Source: Acidobacteriaceae bacterium
GTDB lineage: Bacteria; Acidobacteriota; Terriglobia; Terriglobales; SbA1
NCBI GenBank assembly: GCA_003136335.1
Contig: PLEA01000279.1
Location: forward strand, 1-8,966
Length of the DNA: 8,966 nt
Direction of reading: 5' to 3'
Part shown: positions 1 through 5,660 of the stretch, piece after piece
Numbering within the stretch: the first letter of the stretch is position 1
Layout of the letters: each line of letters starts with the position of its first letter
Notes under the pieces: model-generated
Seen by the model: only the letters and a program-made list of their open reading frames with translations
What the model was told of the DNA's origin: nothing
The model's database searches: none
Made by a program: the position numbers and the translations under genes

Positions 1-753
1 CAGAAGACGCTGAAGATGTTCAAAGAGGCGTCGAAGTTTGTGCAGGATCTGGCGAACGACGGCCGCATTGTGCTGTTCGTGGGCACCAAGCGCCAGGCGC
101 AGGACGCGATTGCCGAGGAAGCGCAGCGTTGCGGGATGTTCTACATCAACCAGCGCTGGCTGGGTGGACTGCTCACCAACTGGATCACGGTGCAGAAATC
201 GGTGAAGCGGTTGAAGGAGCTCGACGAGATGGCCACGGATGGCCGCTACGAGCTGTTGCCGAAGAAGGAAGTCATCAAGCTCGAACGCGAGCGCAAGCAT
301 TTGCAGGCCAACCTGGCCGGCATCAAGAATATGAGCCGGTTGCCCGACGCGATTTTTGTGATCGATTCGAACAAGGAACAGATTGCAGTGCGCGAGGCGC
401 GCAAGCTGGGCATTCCGGTAGTCGCCGTGGTCGACACGAATTGCGACCCCAGCGAAGTGGATTATGTGATTCCGGGCAACGATGATGCGTTGCGGGCGAT
501 CCGGCTATTTACGTCGAAGATTTCGGAATCGATTGCCGAAGGCGCGCAGTTGATGACCGACAAGCAGGTCGCCGACATGCAAGCGGCTGCCGATGCGGCG
601 CAGGCTGCGACGGGCGAAACCCACGTGGAAGAAACCGCTGTCGATGCTGCCGAAGACATCAGCATGGAAGAAGTGCTGGGACCGGGAACGCACAAGAAGC
701 CGGTGGCGAACGAAGAAGCCGAACTGCCCAAGGTGGAGAGCCAGACGGTTTAA
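1..753 (+). CDS. rpsB: 30S ribosomal protein S2, 5'-truncated by window edge
   Basis: S2 sits on the small-subunit body and is needed to bring bS1 to the ribosome. The frame is open from base 1 (Gln-Lys-Thr-Leu-Lys, then Met at 16), so the true start lies upstream. By comparison with E. coli S2, whose EKTVPMF segment matches QKTLKMF here, about 45 N-terminal residues are missing. Conserved blocks are clear: FVGTKRQA, the [10 protein letters not shown] block at codons 52-61, [20 protein letters not shown] and the VIPGNDDA block. The 250 codons present end at TAA 751-753. The last 67 residues after EGAQ form an Ala/Glu-rich acidic tail, roughly 50 residues longer than in E. coli. tsf follows after 217 nt, the usual neighbour. 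Identification is very secure. Confidence 0.98.
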   Translation, partial: QKTLKMFKEASKFVQDLANDGRIVLFVGTKRQAQDAIAEEAQRCGMFYINQRWLGGLLTNWITVQKSVKRLKELDEMATDGRYELLPKKEVIKLERERKHLQANLAGIKNMSRLPDAIFVIDSNKEQIAVREARKLGIPVVAVVDTNCDPSEVDYVIPGNDDALRAIRLFTSKISESIAEGAQLMTDKQVADMQAAADAAQAATGETHVEETAVDAAEDISMEEVLGPGTHKKPVANEEAELPKVESQTV

Positions 754-756
754 GAG

Positions 757-778
757 CAGTTGCCGGTTGTCAGTTGCC
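757..778 (+). repeat. degenerate heptamer tandem repeat after rpsB
   Basis: Starting four bases after the rpsB stop, the sequence reads as heptamers CAGTTGC, CGGTTGT, CAGTTGC plus a partial fourth (CAG). The octamer CAGTTGCC occurs exactly twice, 14 nt apart. A similar heptamer array of different sequence lies inside the molybdoenzyme gene at 4935-4962. Confidence 0.55.
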
Positions 779-813
779 AGAAAAAACGGGCGTTCATCCC
801 TTGAGGGAAAGTA

Positions 814-841
814 GACCCGCGCGGGTCGTCTGGCGCGGGTC
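814..841. repeat. GC-rich hairpin between rpsB and tsf
   Basis: GACCCGCGC at 814-822 is the exact reverse complement of GCGCGGGTC at 833-841, giving a 9-bp stem with a 10-nt loop. The first arm is also part of a 14-bp perfect palindrome at 814-827. No U-tract follows, so it is not a classical intrinsic terminator. It may be a relative, in the other orientation, of the palindromes at 1679-1775, because its minus strand carries AGACG in the loop region and a CTAC end. That relation is tentative. Confidence 0.5.
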
Positions 842-856
842 AAAGTTTGTAGGAGC

Positions 857-951
857 AGGTTTCAAAGTTTCAGAGCTTTCAACGTTTCAAGGTGTAAGCA
901 AACCACAGCATTCTTCCTTTGAAACCTTGAAACTTTGCAGCCTTGAAACCT
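857..951. repeat. paired inverted octamer array (TTTCAARG units)
   Basis: The left arm, 860-892, is four 8-9 nt units: TTTCAAAG, TTTCAGAGC, TTTCAACG, TTTCAAGG. The right arm, 916-948, is four units in the opposite sense: CCTTTGAAA, CCTTGAAA, CTTTGCAG, CCTTGAAA. The outer ends AGGTTTCAA (857-865) and TTGAAACCT (943-951) are exact reverse complements. The whole can fold as one long imperfect hairpin around a 23-nt centre (893-915). It ends only 19 nt before the tsf ATG, so the folded RNA could affect tsf expression. Function unknown. Confidence 0.7.
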
Positions 952-970
952 CATCTGAAAAAGGATAGCA

Positions 971-1627
971 ATGGGTACTACTACTGTGAATATTTCAGCG
1001 GCACAGGTGAAGGATCTCCGGGAGAAGACCGGAGCTCCGATGATGGATTGCAAGCAGGCCCTGACCGAAGCCAAGGGCGACATGGAGCAGGCAGTCGTGA
1101 TTCTGCGCAAGAAGGGCGTTTCGGTTGCGGCCAAGAAGGCGGCGCGCGTGACCAGCGAAGGATCGGTCGCGAGCTACATTCACGCCGGCGGCAAGATTGG
1201 TGTGCTGGTCGAGGTGAACTGCGAGAGCGACTTTGTCGCACGTACCGATGACTTCAAAGAGCTGGTGCACGATATTGCCATGCACATTGCGGCCAGCGAT
1301 CCGAAGTTCGTGCGCAAGGAAGATGTGACCAAGGCTGACTTCGAGCGCGAGAAGGAAATCTACCTGGCGCAGGCGATCGCCAGCGGCAAGCCCGCGAACA
1401 TCGCGGAGAAGATGGTTGCCGGCAAGATGGAGAAGTTCTACGAAGAGGTCTGCTTGCTGGAGCAGCCTTTCATCAAGGACCAGACTATCTCGATCTCGCA
1501 GCTCATCGCCGCCAAGGTCGGCAAGCTGGGTGAGAACATCGCGGTGCGCCGCTTCGCCCGGTTCAAGGTGGGAGACGTCGGCGAGACCGTTGCCATCACG
1601 AAGGCTACAGAGCCGAAAGGCGAATAA
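971..1627 (+). CDS. tsf: elongation factor Ts (short form)
   Basis: EF-Ts is the guanine-nucleotide exchange factor that regenerates EF-Tu-GTP in the cytoplasm. The 218-residue product has the N-terminal UBA-like domain at about residues 6-55 (QVKDLREKTGAPMMDCKQAL) and the EF-Tu-contacting segment NCESDFVAR at 84-91, where Asp87-Phe88 match the TDFV residues that disturb the Mg2+ site of EF-Tu in E. coli. A C-terminal core segment (IGKL-like VGKLGENIAVRRF) is at 183-195. It is shorter than E. coli EF-Ts (283) and close to the compact Thermus form, which acts as a dimer; dimerisation here is inference. The start is set by AAGGA at 961-965, five bases before ATG 971. It follows rpsB, the standard partner, and is closed by a strong terminator at 1631-1658. 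Confidence 0.98.
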   Translation: MGTTTVNISAAQVKDLREKTGAPMMDCKQALTEAKGDMEQAVVILRKKGVSVAAKKAARVTSEGSVASYIHAGGKIGVLVEVNCESDFVARTDDFKELVHDIAMHIAASDPKFVRKEDVTKADFEREKEIYLAQAIASGKPANIAEKMVAGKMEKFYEEVCLLEQPFIKDQTISISQLIAAKVGKLGENIAVRRFARFKVGDVGETVAITKATEPKGE

Positions 1628-1630
1628 TTC

Positions 1631-1658
1631 AGGGCGCCCCGATGGGCGCCCTTTTTTT
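1631..1658 (+). terminator. intrinsic terminator after tsf
   Basis: A stem AGGGCGCCC / GGGCGCCCT (1631-1639 with 1644-1652) has a 4-nt CGAT loop and is followed by an unbroken run of T to 1658. It begins three bases after the tsf stop codon. This is the only classical Rho-independent terminator in the window and it separates rpsB-tsf from pyrH. Confidence 0.93.
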
Positions 1659-1678
1659 GTCTGTTTTCAGTTGCGAAT

Positions 1679-1699
1679 GCGAGGGCGAGACGCCCTCGC
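1679..1699. repeat. palindromic element 1 (tsf-pyrH gap)
   Basis: GCGAGGGCG (1679-1687), loop AGA, CGCCCTCGC (1691-1699): a perfect 9-bp stem with a 3-nt loop. It is directly followed by palindromic element 2. No T-run follows. It belongs to a small family in this window with the form stem, short purine-rich loop, stem, then usually a GCTAC or GCCAC-like end. Confidence 0.65.
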
Positions 1700-1728
1700 G
1701 ACAGCCGGCGGGACGCCGGCGCTACAAG
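1698..1728. repeat. palindromic element 2, first copy of a direct repeat
   Basis: The stem GCCGGCG (1704-1710), loop GGA, CGCCGGC (1714-1720) is followed by GCTACAAG. The 13-mer GCGACAGCCGGCG (1698-1710) and the end CCGGCGCTAC recur in the copy at 1747-1778, so these two are copies of one element about 49 nt apart. Confidence 0.7.
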
Positions 1729-1746
1729 AAGGGCCCCGACTCTTTT

Positions 1747-1778
1747 GCGACAGCCGGCGAGGACACCGGCGCTACGAG
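1747..1778. repeat. palindromic element 3, second copy, next to pyrH start
   Basis: GCGACAGCCGGCG at 1747-1759 is identical to 1698-1710, and CCGGCGCTAC at 1766-1775 repeats 1716-1725. The stem has one mismatch and an AGGA loop. The copy ends eight bases before the pyrH ATG. Its end, ACGAG, is the only Shine-Dalgarno-like purine stretch in front of that gene, so the repeat may supply the weak ribosome binding site. Confidence 0.7.
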
Positions 1779-1786
1779 ACTCTCAC

Positions 1787-2527
1787 ATGACGACGACTCC
1801 TGCCTTTAAACGAATTCTGCTCAAGCTCTCCGGTGAGGCGCTGGCGGCAAACCAGGGCTTTGGCGTAGAGACCGCGCGCATCCATGAGGTCGCGGCGGAA
1901 TTGGCCGACGTTCACAAACTGGGTGTGCAGTTAGCCATCGTTGTGGGCGGAGGAAACTTTTTCCGCGGCGTGGCCCAGCAGGCCAAGGACATGGACCGGG
2001 TTTCGGCCGACCACATGGGCATGCTCGCCACGGTCATCAACGCTTTGGCGTTGCAGGATGCGCTGGAGAAGCAGGGCGTCTATACGCGCGTCCAGACCGC
2101 GATCGAGATGAACCAGGTGGCCGAGCCGTTCATCCGCCGCCGGGCGATTCGTCATCTGGAGAAGGGCCGGGTTGTGATCTTTGCTGGAGGCACGGGCAAT
2201 CCCTATTTCTCGACCGATACCGCGGCGTCCCTGCGCGCCATGGAGATCAAGGCCGAGGCGATCCTCAAGGCGACGCGCGTGGATGGCATTTACGACGCCG
2301 ATCCGCTGAAAGTCGACGGTGCGAAGAAATTCAATCACATCTCTTACATGGACGTTCTGAAACTCGGCTTGAAAGTGATGGATTCAACCGCCATCAGTCT
2401 GTGCAAGGACAATAACCTGCCCATCATCGTCTTCAACCTGAACCAACACGGCAACATCCGGCGCGTGGTGCTGGGAGAGAAGATTGGATCGAGAGTCAGC
2501 GCGCAAGCGGCGAGCGTAGGCGAGTAA
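1787..2527 (+). CDS. pyrH: UMP kinase
   Basis: UMP kinase phosphorylates UMP to UDP with ATP, a step in pyrimidine nucleotide synthesis, in the cytoplasm as a hexamer. The 246-residue product has the amino-acid-kinase fold signatures: KLSGEAL (13-19), the glycine loop GGGNFFRG (54-61), [20 protein letters not shown] (70-89), [16 protein letters not shown] (132-147) and [13 protein letters not shown] (161-173). Length matches the bacterial family (about 240). ATG 1787 is chosen because the protein then begins [17 protein letters not shown], as in homologues; an in-frame TTG at 1745 would add 14 residues read through a repeat. The ribosome site is weak (GAG at 1776-1778). A terminator lies upstream and no clear promoter is visible, so transcription may rely on read-through or an unseen promoter. 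frr follows after 138 nt. Confidence 0.97.
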   Translation: MTTTPAFKRILLKLSGEALAANQGFGVETARIHEVAAELADVHKLGVQLAIVVGGGNFFRGVAQQAKDMDRVSADHMGMLATVINALALQDALEKQGVYTRVQTAIEMNQVAEPFIRRRAIRHLEKGRVVIFAGGTGNPYFSTDTAASLRAMEIKAEAILKATRVDGIYDADPLKVDGAKKFNHISYMDVLKLGLKVMDSTAISLCKDNNLPIIVFNLNQHGNIRRVVLGEKIGSRVSAQAASVGE

Positions 2528-2531
2528 GATC

Positions 2532-2604
2532 GGCCACGGATTTTCACAGATGCACGCGGATTCGTCACTTTTGATCCGTAGTGATCCGCGTCAATTCCGT
2601 GGCC
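2532..2604. repeat. cruciform-like inverted repeat between pyrH and frr
   Basis: The outer arms GGCCACGGA (2532-2540) and TCCGTGGCC (2596-2604) are perfect reverse complements. The inner arms CGCGGAT (2555-2561) and ATCCGCG (2584-2590) also pair. TGATCC is repeated in the centre. The element starts five bases after the pyrH stop and ends 17 nt before a TATAAT box. It has no U-tract. It looks like a dispersed intergenic palindrome rather than a terminator, though it could stabilise the pyrH mRNA end. Confidence 0.7.
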
Positions 2605-2621
2605 AACTTTCTTGTTCGGTT

Positions 2622-2627
2622 TATAAT
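2622..2627 (+). promoter_or_regulatory. -10 box upstream of frr
   Basis: A perfect TATAAT lies 38 nt before the frr ATG, predicting a start site near 2634 and a leader of about 32 nt. No good -35 is present: the expected position is occupied by the end of the inverted repeat (GTGGCC). Called from the -10 alone and from its match to boxes before three other genes here. Confidence 0.55.
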
Positions 2628-2665
2628 GCAACGTTTTGATATTGAAATGATACGGGGCTAACCAT

Positions 2666-3256
2666 ATGGCGCAAGCGACGATGGCCGCGATAGCCGGTCT
2701 GAAAGAAACCTACGTACAACTGAAGACGCGCATGGAAAAGGCCGTGGAGGATTTCCGCAAGGCGATGGCGGGCGTGCGGACCGGGCGCGCTTCGGTGCAC
2801 ATGCTCGATGGCGTGAACGTGGATTACTACGGCTCGCAGATGCCTCTGAACCAGATTGCTTCAGTGCACGCGCCTGAGCCGCAGTTGATCACGGTGCAGC
2901 CGTTCGATCCGTCACAGCTGGGGGCGATTGAAAAAGCGATCCGCGCTGGAGATATGGGATTAAATCCGATGAACGATGGCAAGCTGATCCGCGTGCCGGT
3001 TCCCCCGCTCACCCAGGAGAGGCGGCAGGACATGGTGAAGCACCTGCACCGGGTTCTGGAAGAGCATCGTACGGCCGTGCGCAACATTCGCCGCGATGGC
3101 AACGACGCGATCAAGAAGGCCTTAAAGGACAAGAAGGTCAGCGAGGACGAAGAGAAGCGCTCGCTCGACGAGATTCAAAAGCTGACCGACGACGAAATCA
3201 AGAAGATGGAAGAGATGAGTAAGTCCAAGGAAAAAGAAGTTCTGGAACTGAAGTAG
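2666..3256 (+). CDS. frr: ribosome recycling factor
   Basis: RRF, with EF-G, splits the post-termination ribosome so that it can start again. The 196-residue product shows the family along its length: helix 1 with RTGRAS at 38-43, the [10 protein letters not shown] / MPLNQIASV block (47-66), [23 protein letters not shown] (98-120), NIRRD at 140-144 (matching the ribosome-contacting Arg132 region of E. coli), and DEIQKLTD near the end. It is about ten residues longer than E. coli RRF (185), all at the N-terminus. ATG 2666 is preceded by GGGG at 2654-2657 with 8-nt spacing; ATG 2681 has no ribosome site and is less likely. It follows pyrH in the conserved order. No terminator is visible after it. 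Confidence 0.98.
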   Translation: MAQATMAAIAGLKETYVQLKTRMEKAVEDFRKAMAGVRTGRASVHMLDGVNVDYYGSQMPLNQIASVHAPEPQLITVQPFDPSQLGAIEKAIRAGDMGLNPMNDGKLIRVPVPPLTQERRQDMVKHLHRVLEEHRTAVRNIRRDGNDAIKKALKDKKVSEDEEKRSLDEIQKLTDDEIKKMEEMSKSKEKEVLELK

Positions 3257-3294
3257 TTCTTCACAGTTCGGTCTCGCTCGTACAAGTTCCCAGG

Positions 3295-3320
3295 CGGACA
3301 GCCGAGACGGCTGTCGCTAC
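3295..3320. repeat. palindromic element 4 upstream of the molybdoenzyme
   Basis: ACAGCCG (3298-3304), loop AGA, CGGCTGT (3308-3314), then CGCTAC. The stem can extend to GCG/CGC with one bulged G. It has the same architecture and end as the copies at 1698-1778 and sits 12 nt before a TATAAT box, where a -35 element would be. Confidence 0.65.
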
Positions 3321-3332
3321 GCGATTTTCCCA

Positions 3333-3338
3333 TATAAT
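3333..3338 (+). promoter_or_regulatory. -10 box immediately before the molybdoenzyme gene
   Basis: A perfect TATAAT ends eight bases before ATG 3347. With the normal 6-8 nt spacing, transcription would begin at about 3345-3347, on or just before the A of the start codon. There is no Shine-Dalgarno sequence between. No convincing -35 is seen (GCTGTC at the expected distance). Confidence 0.5.
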
Positions 3339-3346
3339 TGCAGCTT

Positions 3347-5566
3347 ATGAAGCAGGTCGTCCATGCCGCATGTCCACACGACTGTCCCGATGCTTGCGGG
3401 GTGCTGATCACTGTGCAGGACGGGCGGGCTACGAAGATTCAGGGCGATCCGGAGCATCCGGTGACGCGCGGGTTTTTGTGTGCCAAGGTGGCGAAGTATC
3501 TGGATCGGGTGTATTCGCCGGATCGGGTGCTGTATCCGATGCGGAGGATTGCGGCCAAGGGGCCCACGGCTGGCGCCGAGGACGCGGGCGAGGGCGCCCG
3601 CGCCACAGAGACTTGGCAGCGGATTTCCTGGGACGAGGCGCTGGACGAGATTGCTGCGCGCTTTCGCGCGATTGCGGCGGAGTTTGGCAGTGAGGCCATT
3701 CTGCCTTATTCCTACGGCGGAACTTTGGGGGCGCTCAATGGCGCTTCCATGGACCGCAGATTCTTCCACCGACTGGGGGCTTCGCAGCTGGATCGCACTA
3801 TCTGTTCGGCGGCCGGAGAAGCGGGACTGAAGTCGGTTCTTGGCGTGAAGCTGGGCACCGAACCTGAGCAGTTTCGCCATTCCAAATACATCATTGCGTG
3901 GGCGTCGAACATTCATGGCAATAACGTGCACTTGTGGCCGTTCATCGCGGAGGCCCGGCGCAAGGGCGCGAAGCTGGTGGTGATCGATCCTTACCGCACG
4001 CGGACGGCGGAGTGCGCCGACTGGTACCTGCCAATCAATCCGGGAACCGATGCGGCGCTTGCGCTCGGCATGATGCACGTGATCATCCGCGAGAATCTGC
4101 ACGATGCGGACTATGTTGCGAAGTACACGCTGGGCTTCGAGCACCTGCGCGAGAAGGTGAAAGAGTATTCGCCGGAGCGCGTGGCGCAATGGACGGGGAT
4201 TTCTGCCGGCGACATTCGCAAGCTGGCGCGCGAGTATGCCACGGTGCGACCGTCGGTGATCCGGCTGAACTATGGCGTGCAGCGCTCCGAGCGCGGCGGG
4301 ATGGCGACCCGCGCCGTCGTGATGCTGCCCTGCATTACCGGATCATGGAAAGAAATCGGCGGTGGGCTGCAGATGTCCGTCAGCGGTGCGGTGGACCTCA
4401 ATACTGAGGCCTTGAAGCGCGCCGATCTGATGAAAACCGCACTGGGACGCGAAGCCCGAACCATCAACATGGTGGAACTGGGCCGGGTGCTCAATACGCT
4501 GAACGACCCGCCCGTTAAGGCTTTGTTCGTTTATAACTCCAATCCAGCGGCGGTTTGTCCTGTGCACAATGAGGTGGTTCGCGGCCTGCTCCGGCCGGAT
4601 CTTTTCACGGTTGTGCACGAGCAATTCTTTACTGACACGACGGACTACGCCGACATCGTCTTGCCGGCGACGACCTTTTTTGAGCACAAAGATCTGCAGA
4701 AGGCGTATGGGCACTATTATTTGCAGGTTTCGAATCAGGCGATCGCGCCGTTGGGCGAGTGCCGTCCGAATGTGGAAGTGTTTCGTGGACTGGCGCAGCG
4801 CATGGGGTTCGACGAAGCCTGCTTCCGCGAGACTGTGGACGAGATGATTGACGTGGCGTTGGATTCGAAAGATCCCTGGCTCGCGGGAATTAATCGAGAG
4901 CGGCTTGAGCAAGGGCAGGTGCGGCTGAACTTTGCGGCTTCCGGCTCTCGGCTTCCGGCTTCAGGGGCGGAGCTTCGCTCCGCCGGACAGCCGAGGGCGG
5001 CTGTGCCCACACAAGCTGTGCCGCCGCCAGCTCTCCCCACACAGGCAGAGCCGTTTCTGCCTTTCGCGTGCGGCGGTTTTAGGACGCCTTCGGGGAAGGC
5101 GGAGCTTTATAGTGAGGCGGTGAAAGGGATGGGACTTGATCCGGTCGCGGACTTTACGCCTCCGACTGAGTCGCGGAACGGGGAAAAGAGCGGAGCACTT
5201 CCGCTGGAACTGCTGGCGCGCAAGTCCGACAATTTTCTGAACTCTACATTTTCCAATGTGCCTTCGGTTCAGGAGATGGAAGAACCGGGGCTGCTGGAGA
5301 TTTCCGCGTCCGACGCGCGGGCGCGCGGCATTGCCAATGGTGACAAGGTTCGCGTCTTCAACCGTAGGGGAGACATCCTGCTGAAGGCGCGAGTGGATGG
5401 CAAAGTGCAGCCTGGGGTCGTATCCGCGAGACTCAATTGGGCGAAGATGACTTCCGGTTTTCAGAGTATCAATGCCCTGACCTCAGAAAAACTTACCGAC
5501 ATGGGCAACTCGGCTACGTTTTATTCCGTCTTGGTTGAGGTAGAGTTATCCAAGCCATCCTCATGA
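3347..5566 (+). CDS. molybdopterin (bis-MGD) oxidoreductase of unknown substrate
   Basis: This is a 739-residue member of the DMSO-reductase/formate-dehydrogenase superfamily (COG0243), which use a bis-MGD molybdenum or tungsten centre for two-electron redox chemistry. An N-terminal [4Fe-4S] site is C9-x3-C13-x3-C17-x27-C45 (CPHDCPDAC). Cys153 in RTICSAAGEAGL aligns by spacing with the selenocysteine of E. coli FdhF, so it is the likely Mo ligand. The cofactor-binding blocks AWASNIHGNN (184-193), VVIDPYRTRT (211-220) and INPGTDAAL (230-238), the TPSGKAELYSE block (580-590) and a C-terminal dinucleotide-binding domain (about 618-735) are present. No Tat or Sec signal, so cytoplasmic. It resembles the uncharacterised Bacillus YoaE/YyaE type. 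Two segments, about residues 72-88 and 530-572, look like repeat-derived insertions. ATG 3347 gives MKQVVHAACPHDC; in-frame TTG 3338 overlaps the promoter. No electron-transfer subunit is adjacent. Confidence 0.9.
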   Translation: MKQVVHAACPHDCPDACGVLITVQDGRATKIQGDPEHPVTRGFLCAKVAKYLDRVYSPDRVLYPMRRIAAKGPTAGAEDAGEGARATETWQRISWDEALDEIAARFRAIAAEFGSEAILPYSYGGTLGALNGASMDRRFFHRLGASQLDRTICSAAGEAGLKSVLGVKLGTEPEQFRHSKYIIAWASNIHGNNVHLWPFIAEARRKGAKLVVIDPYRTRTAECADWYLPINPGTDAALALGMMHVIIRENLHDADYVAKYTLGFEHLREKVKEYSPERVAQWTGISAGDIRKLAREYATVRPSVIRLNYGVQRSERGGMATRAVVMLPCITGSWKEIGGGLQMSVSGAVDLNTEALKRADLMKTALGREARTINMVELGRVLNTLNDPPVKALFVYNSNPAAVCPVHNEVVRGLLRPDLFTVVHEQFFTDTTDYADIVLPATTFFEHKDLQKAYGHYYLQVSNQAIAPLGECRPNVEVFRGLAQRMGFDEACFRETVDEMIDVALDSKDPWLAGINRERLEQGQVRLNFAASGSRLPASGAELRSAGQPRAAVPTQAVPPPALPTQAEPFLPFACGGFRTPSGKAELYSEAVKGMGLDPVADFTPPTESRNGEKSGALPLELLARKSDNFLNSTFSNVPSVQEMEEPGLLEISASDARARGIANGDKVRVFNRRGDILLKARVDGKVQPGVVSARLNWAKMTSGFQSINALTSEKLTDMGNSATFYSVLVEVELSKPSS
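3583..3606. repeat. palindromic element 5, inside the molybdoenzyme gene
   Basis: CGCGGGCG (3583-3590), loop AGGG, CGCCCGCG (3595-3602), then CCAC. The 8-bp perfect stem, short purine loop and CCAC end are the same pattern as the intergenic elements. It encodes part of the extra stretch GAEDAGEGARATET (about residues 76-89), between the conserved PMRRI and WQRISWDEAL blocks, where relatives usually have only a short Gly/Lys linker. Confidence 0.6.
4935..4962 (+). repeat. heptamer tandem repeat inside the molybdoenzyme gene
   Basis: Four consecutive heptamers: CGGCTTC, CGGCTCT, CGGCTTC, CGGCTTC. The 12-mer CGGCTTCCGGCT is exactly repeated at 4935-4946 and 4949-4960. Because seven is not a multiple of three, the units are read in different frames, giving ASGSRLPASG. 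The reading frame is kept overall. Confidence 0.65.
4966..5010. repeat. two adjacent palindromes inside the molybdoenzyme gene
   Basis: The first is GGCGGAGC (4966-4973), loop TTC, GCTCCGCC (4977-4984), a perfect 8-bp stem. Two bases later comes ACAGCCG (4987-4993), loop AGGG, CGGCTGT (4998-5004), then GCCCAC, a member of the same family as elements 4 and 5. They encode the low-complexity stretch AELRSAGQPRAAVP. Confidence 0.65.
5000..5046 (+). repeat. 30-nt direct repeat inside the molybdoenzyme gene
   Basis: GCTGTGCCCACACAAGC (5000-5016) recurs as GCTCTCCCCACACAGGC (5030-5046), 14 of 17 identical, with a 30-nt period that keeps the frame. The protein shows this as AVPTQA and ALPTQA ten residues apart in a Pro/Ala/Gln-rich linker. 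Confidence 0.5.
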
Positions 5567-5629
5567 AGCAACCGCAGGTCTTGCCGATCGGGTCGGAACT
5601 GCAGGATTAGATCCAGAAAGAGTTGCAGC

Positions 5630-5660
5630 TTGGACGCTTTCCCGTGCGCTACCGTATAAT
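5630..5660 (+). promoter_or_regulatory. promoter upstream of bamA
   Basis: A perfect TATAAT at 5655-5660 has a poor -35 candidate TTGGAC at 5630-5635 with a 19-bp spacer. Predicted start is near 5667, giving a leader of about 65 nt to GTG 5732, or about 134 nt to ATG 5801. It lies in the 165-nt gap after the molybdoenzyme gene; no terminator for that gene is visible, so read-through into bamA is possible. Confidence 0.6.

Noticed and set aside
814..841. Hairpin after rpsB as an intrinsic terminator
   Set aside because: The stem is strong but no T-run follows (AAAGTTTG), so it was listed as a repeat only.
857..951. CRISPR-like array
   Set aside because: Units are 8-9 nt and contiguous without spacers, and the two halves are inverted, so it cannot be a CRISPR array.
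774..968. 64-codon + strand frame between rpsB and tsf
   Set aside because: Its start has no ribosome site and almost all of it is translated repeat (the hairpin and the octamer arrays).
1745..1786. TTG start extending PyrH by 14 residues
   Set aside because: The extra residues are encoded by a palindromic repeat and PyrH homologues start just before the KLSGEAL motif, as ATG 1787 gives.
3317..4189. 290-codon open frame on the minus strand
   Set aside because: It lies opposite the molybdoenzyme gene, is Arg/His/Leu-rich without recognisable motifs, and is what GC-rich codon bias on the + strand produces by chance.
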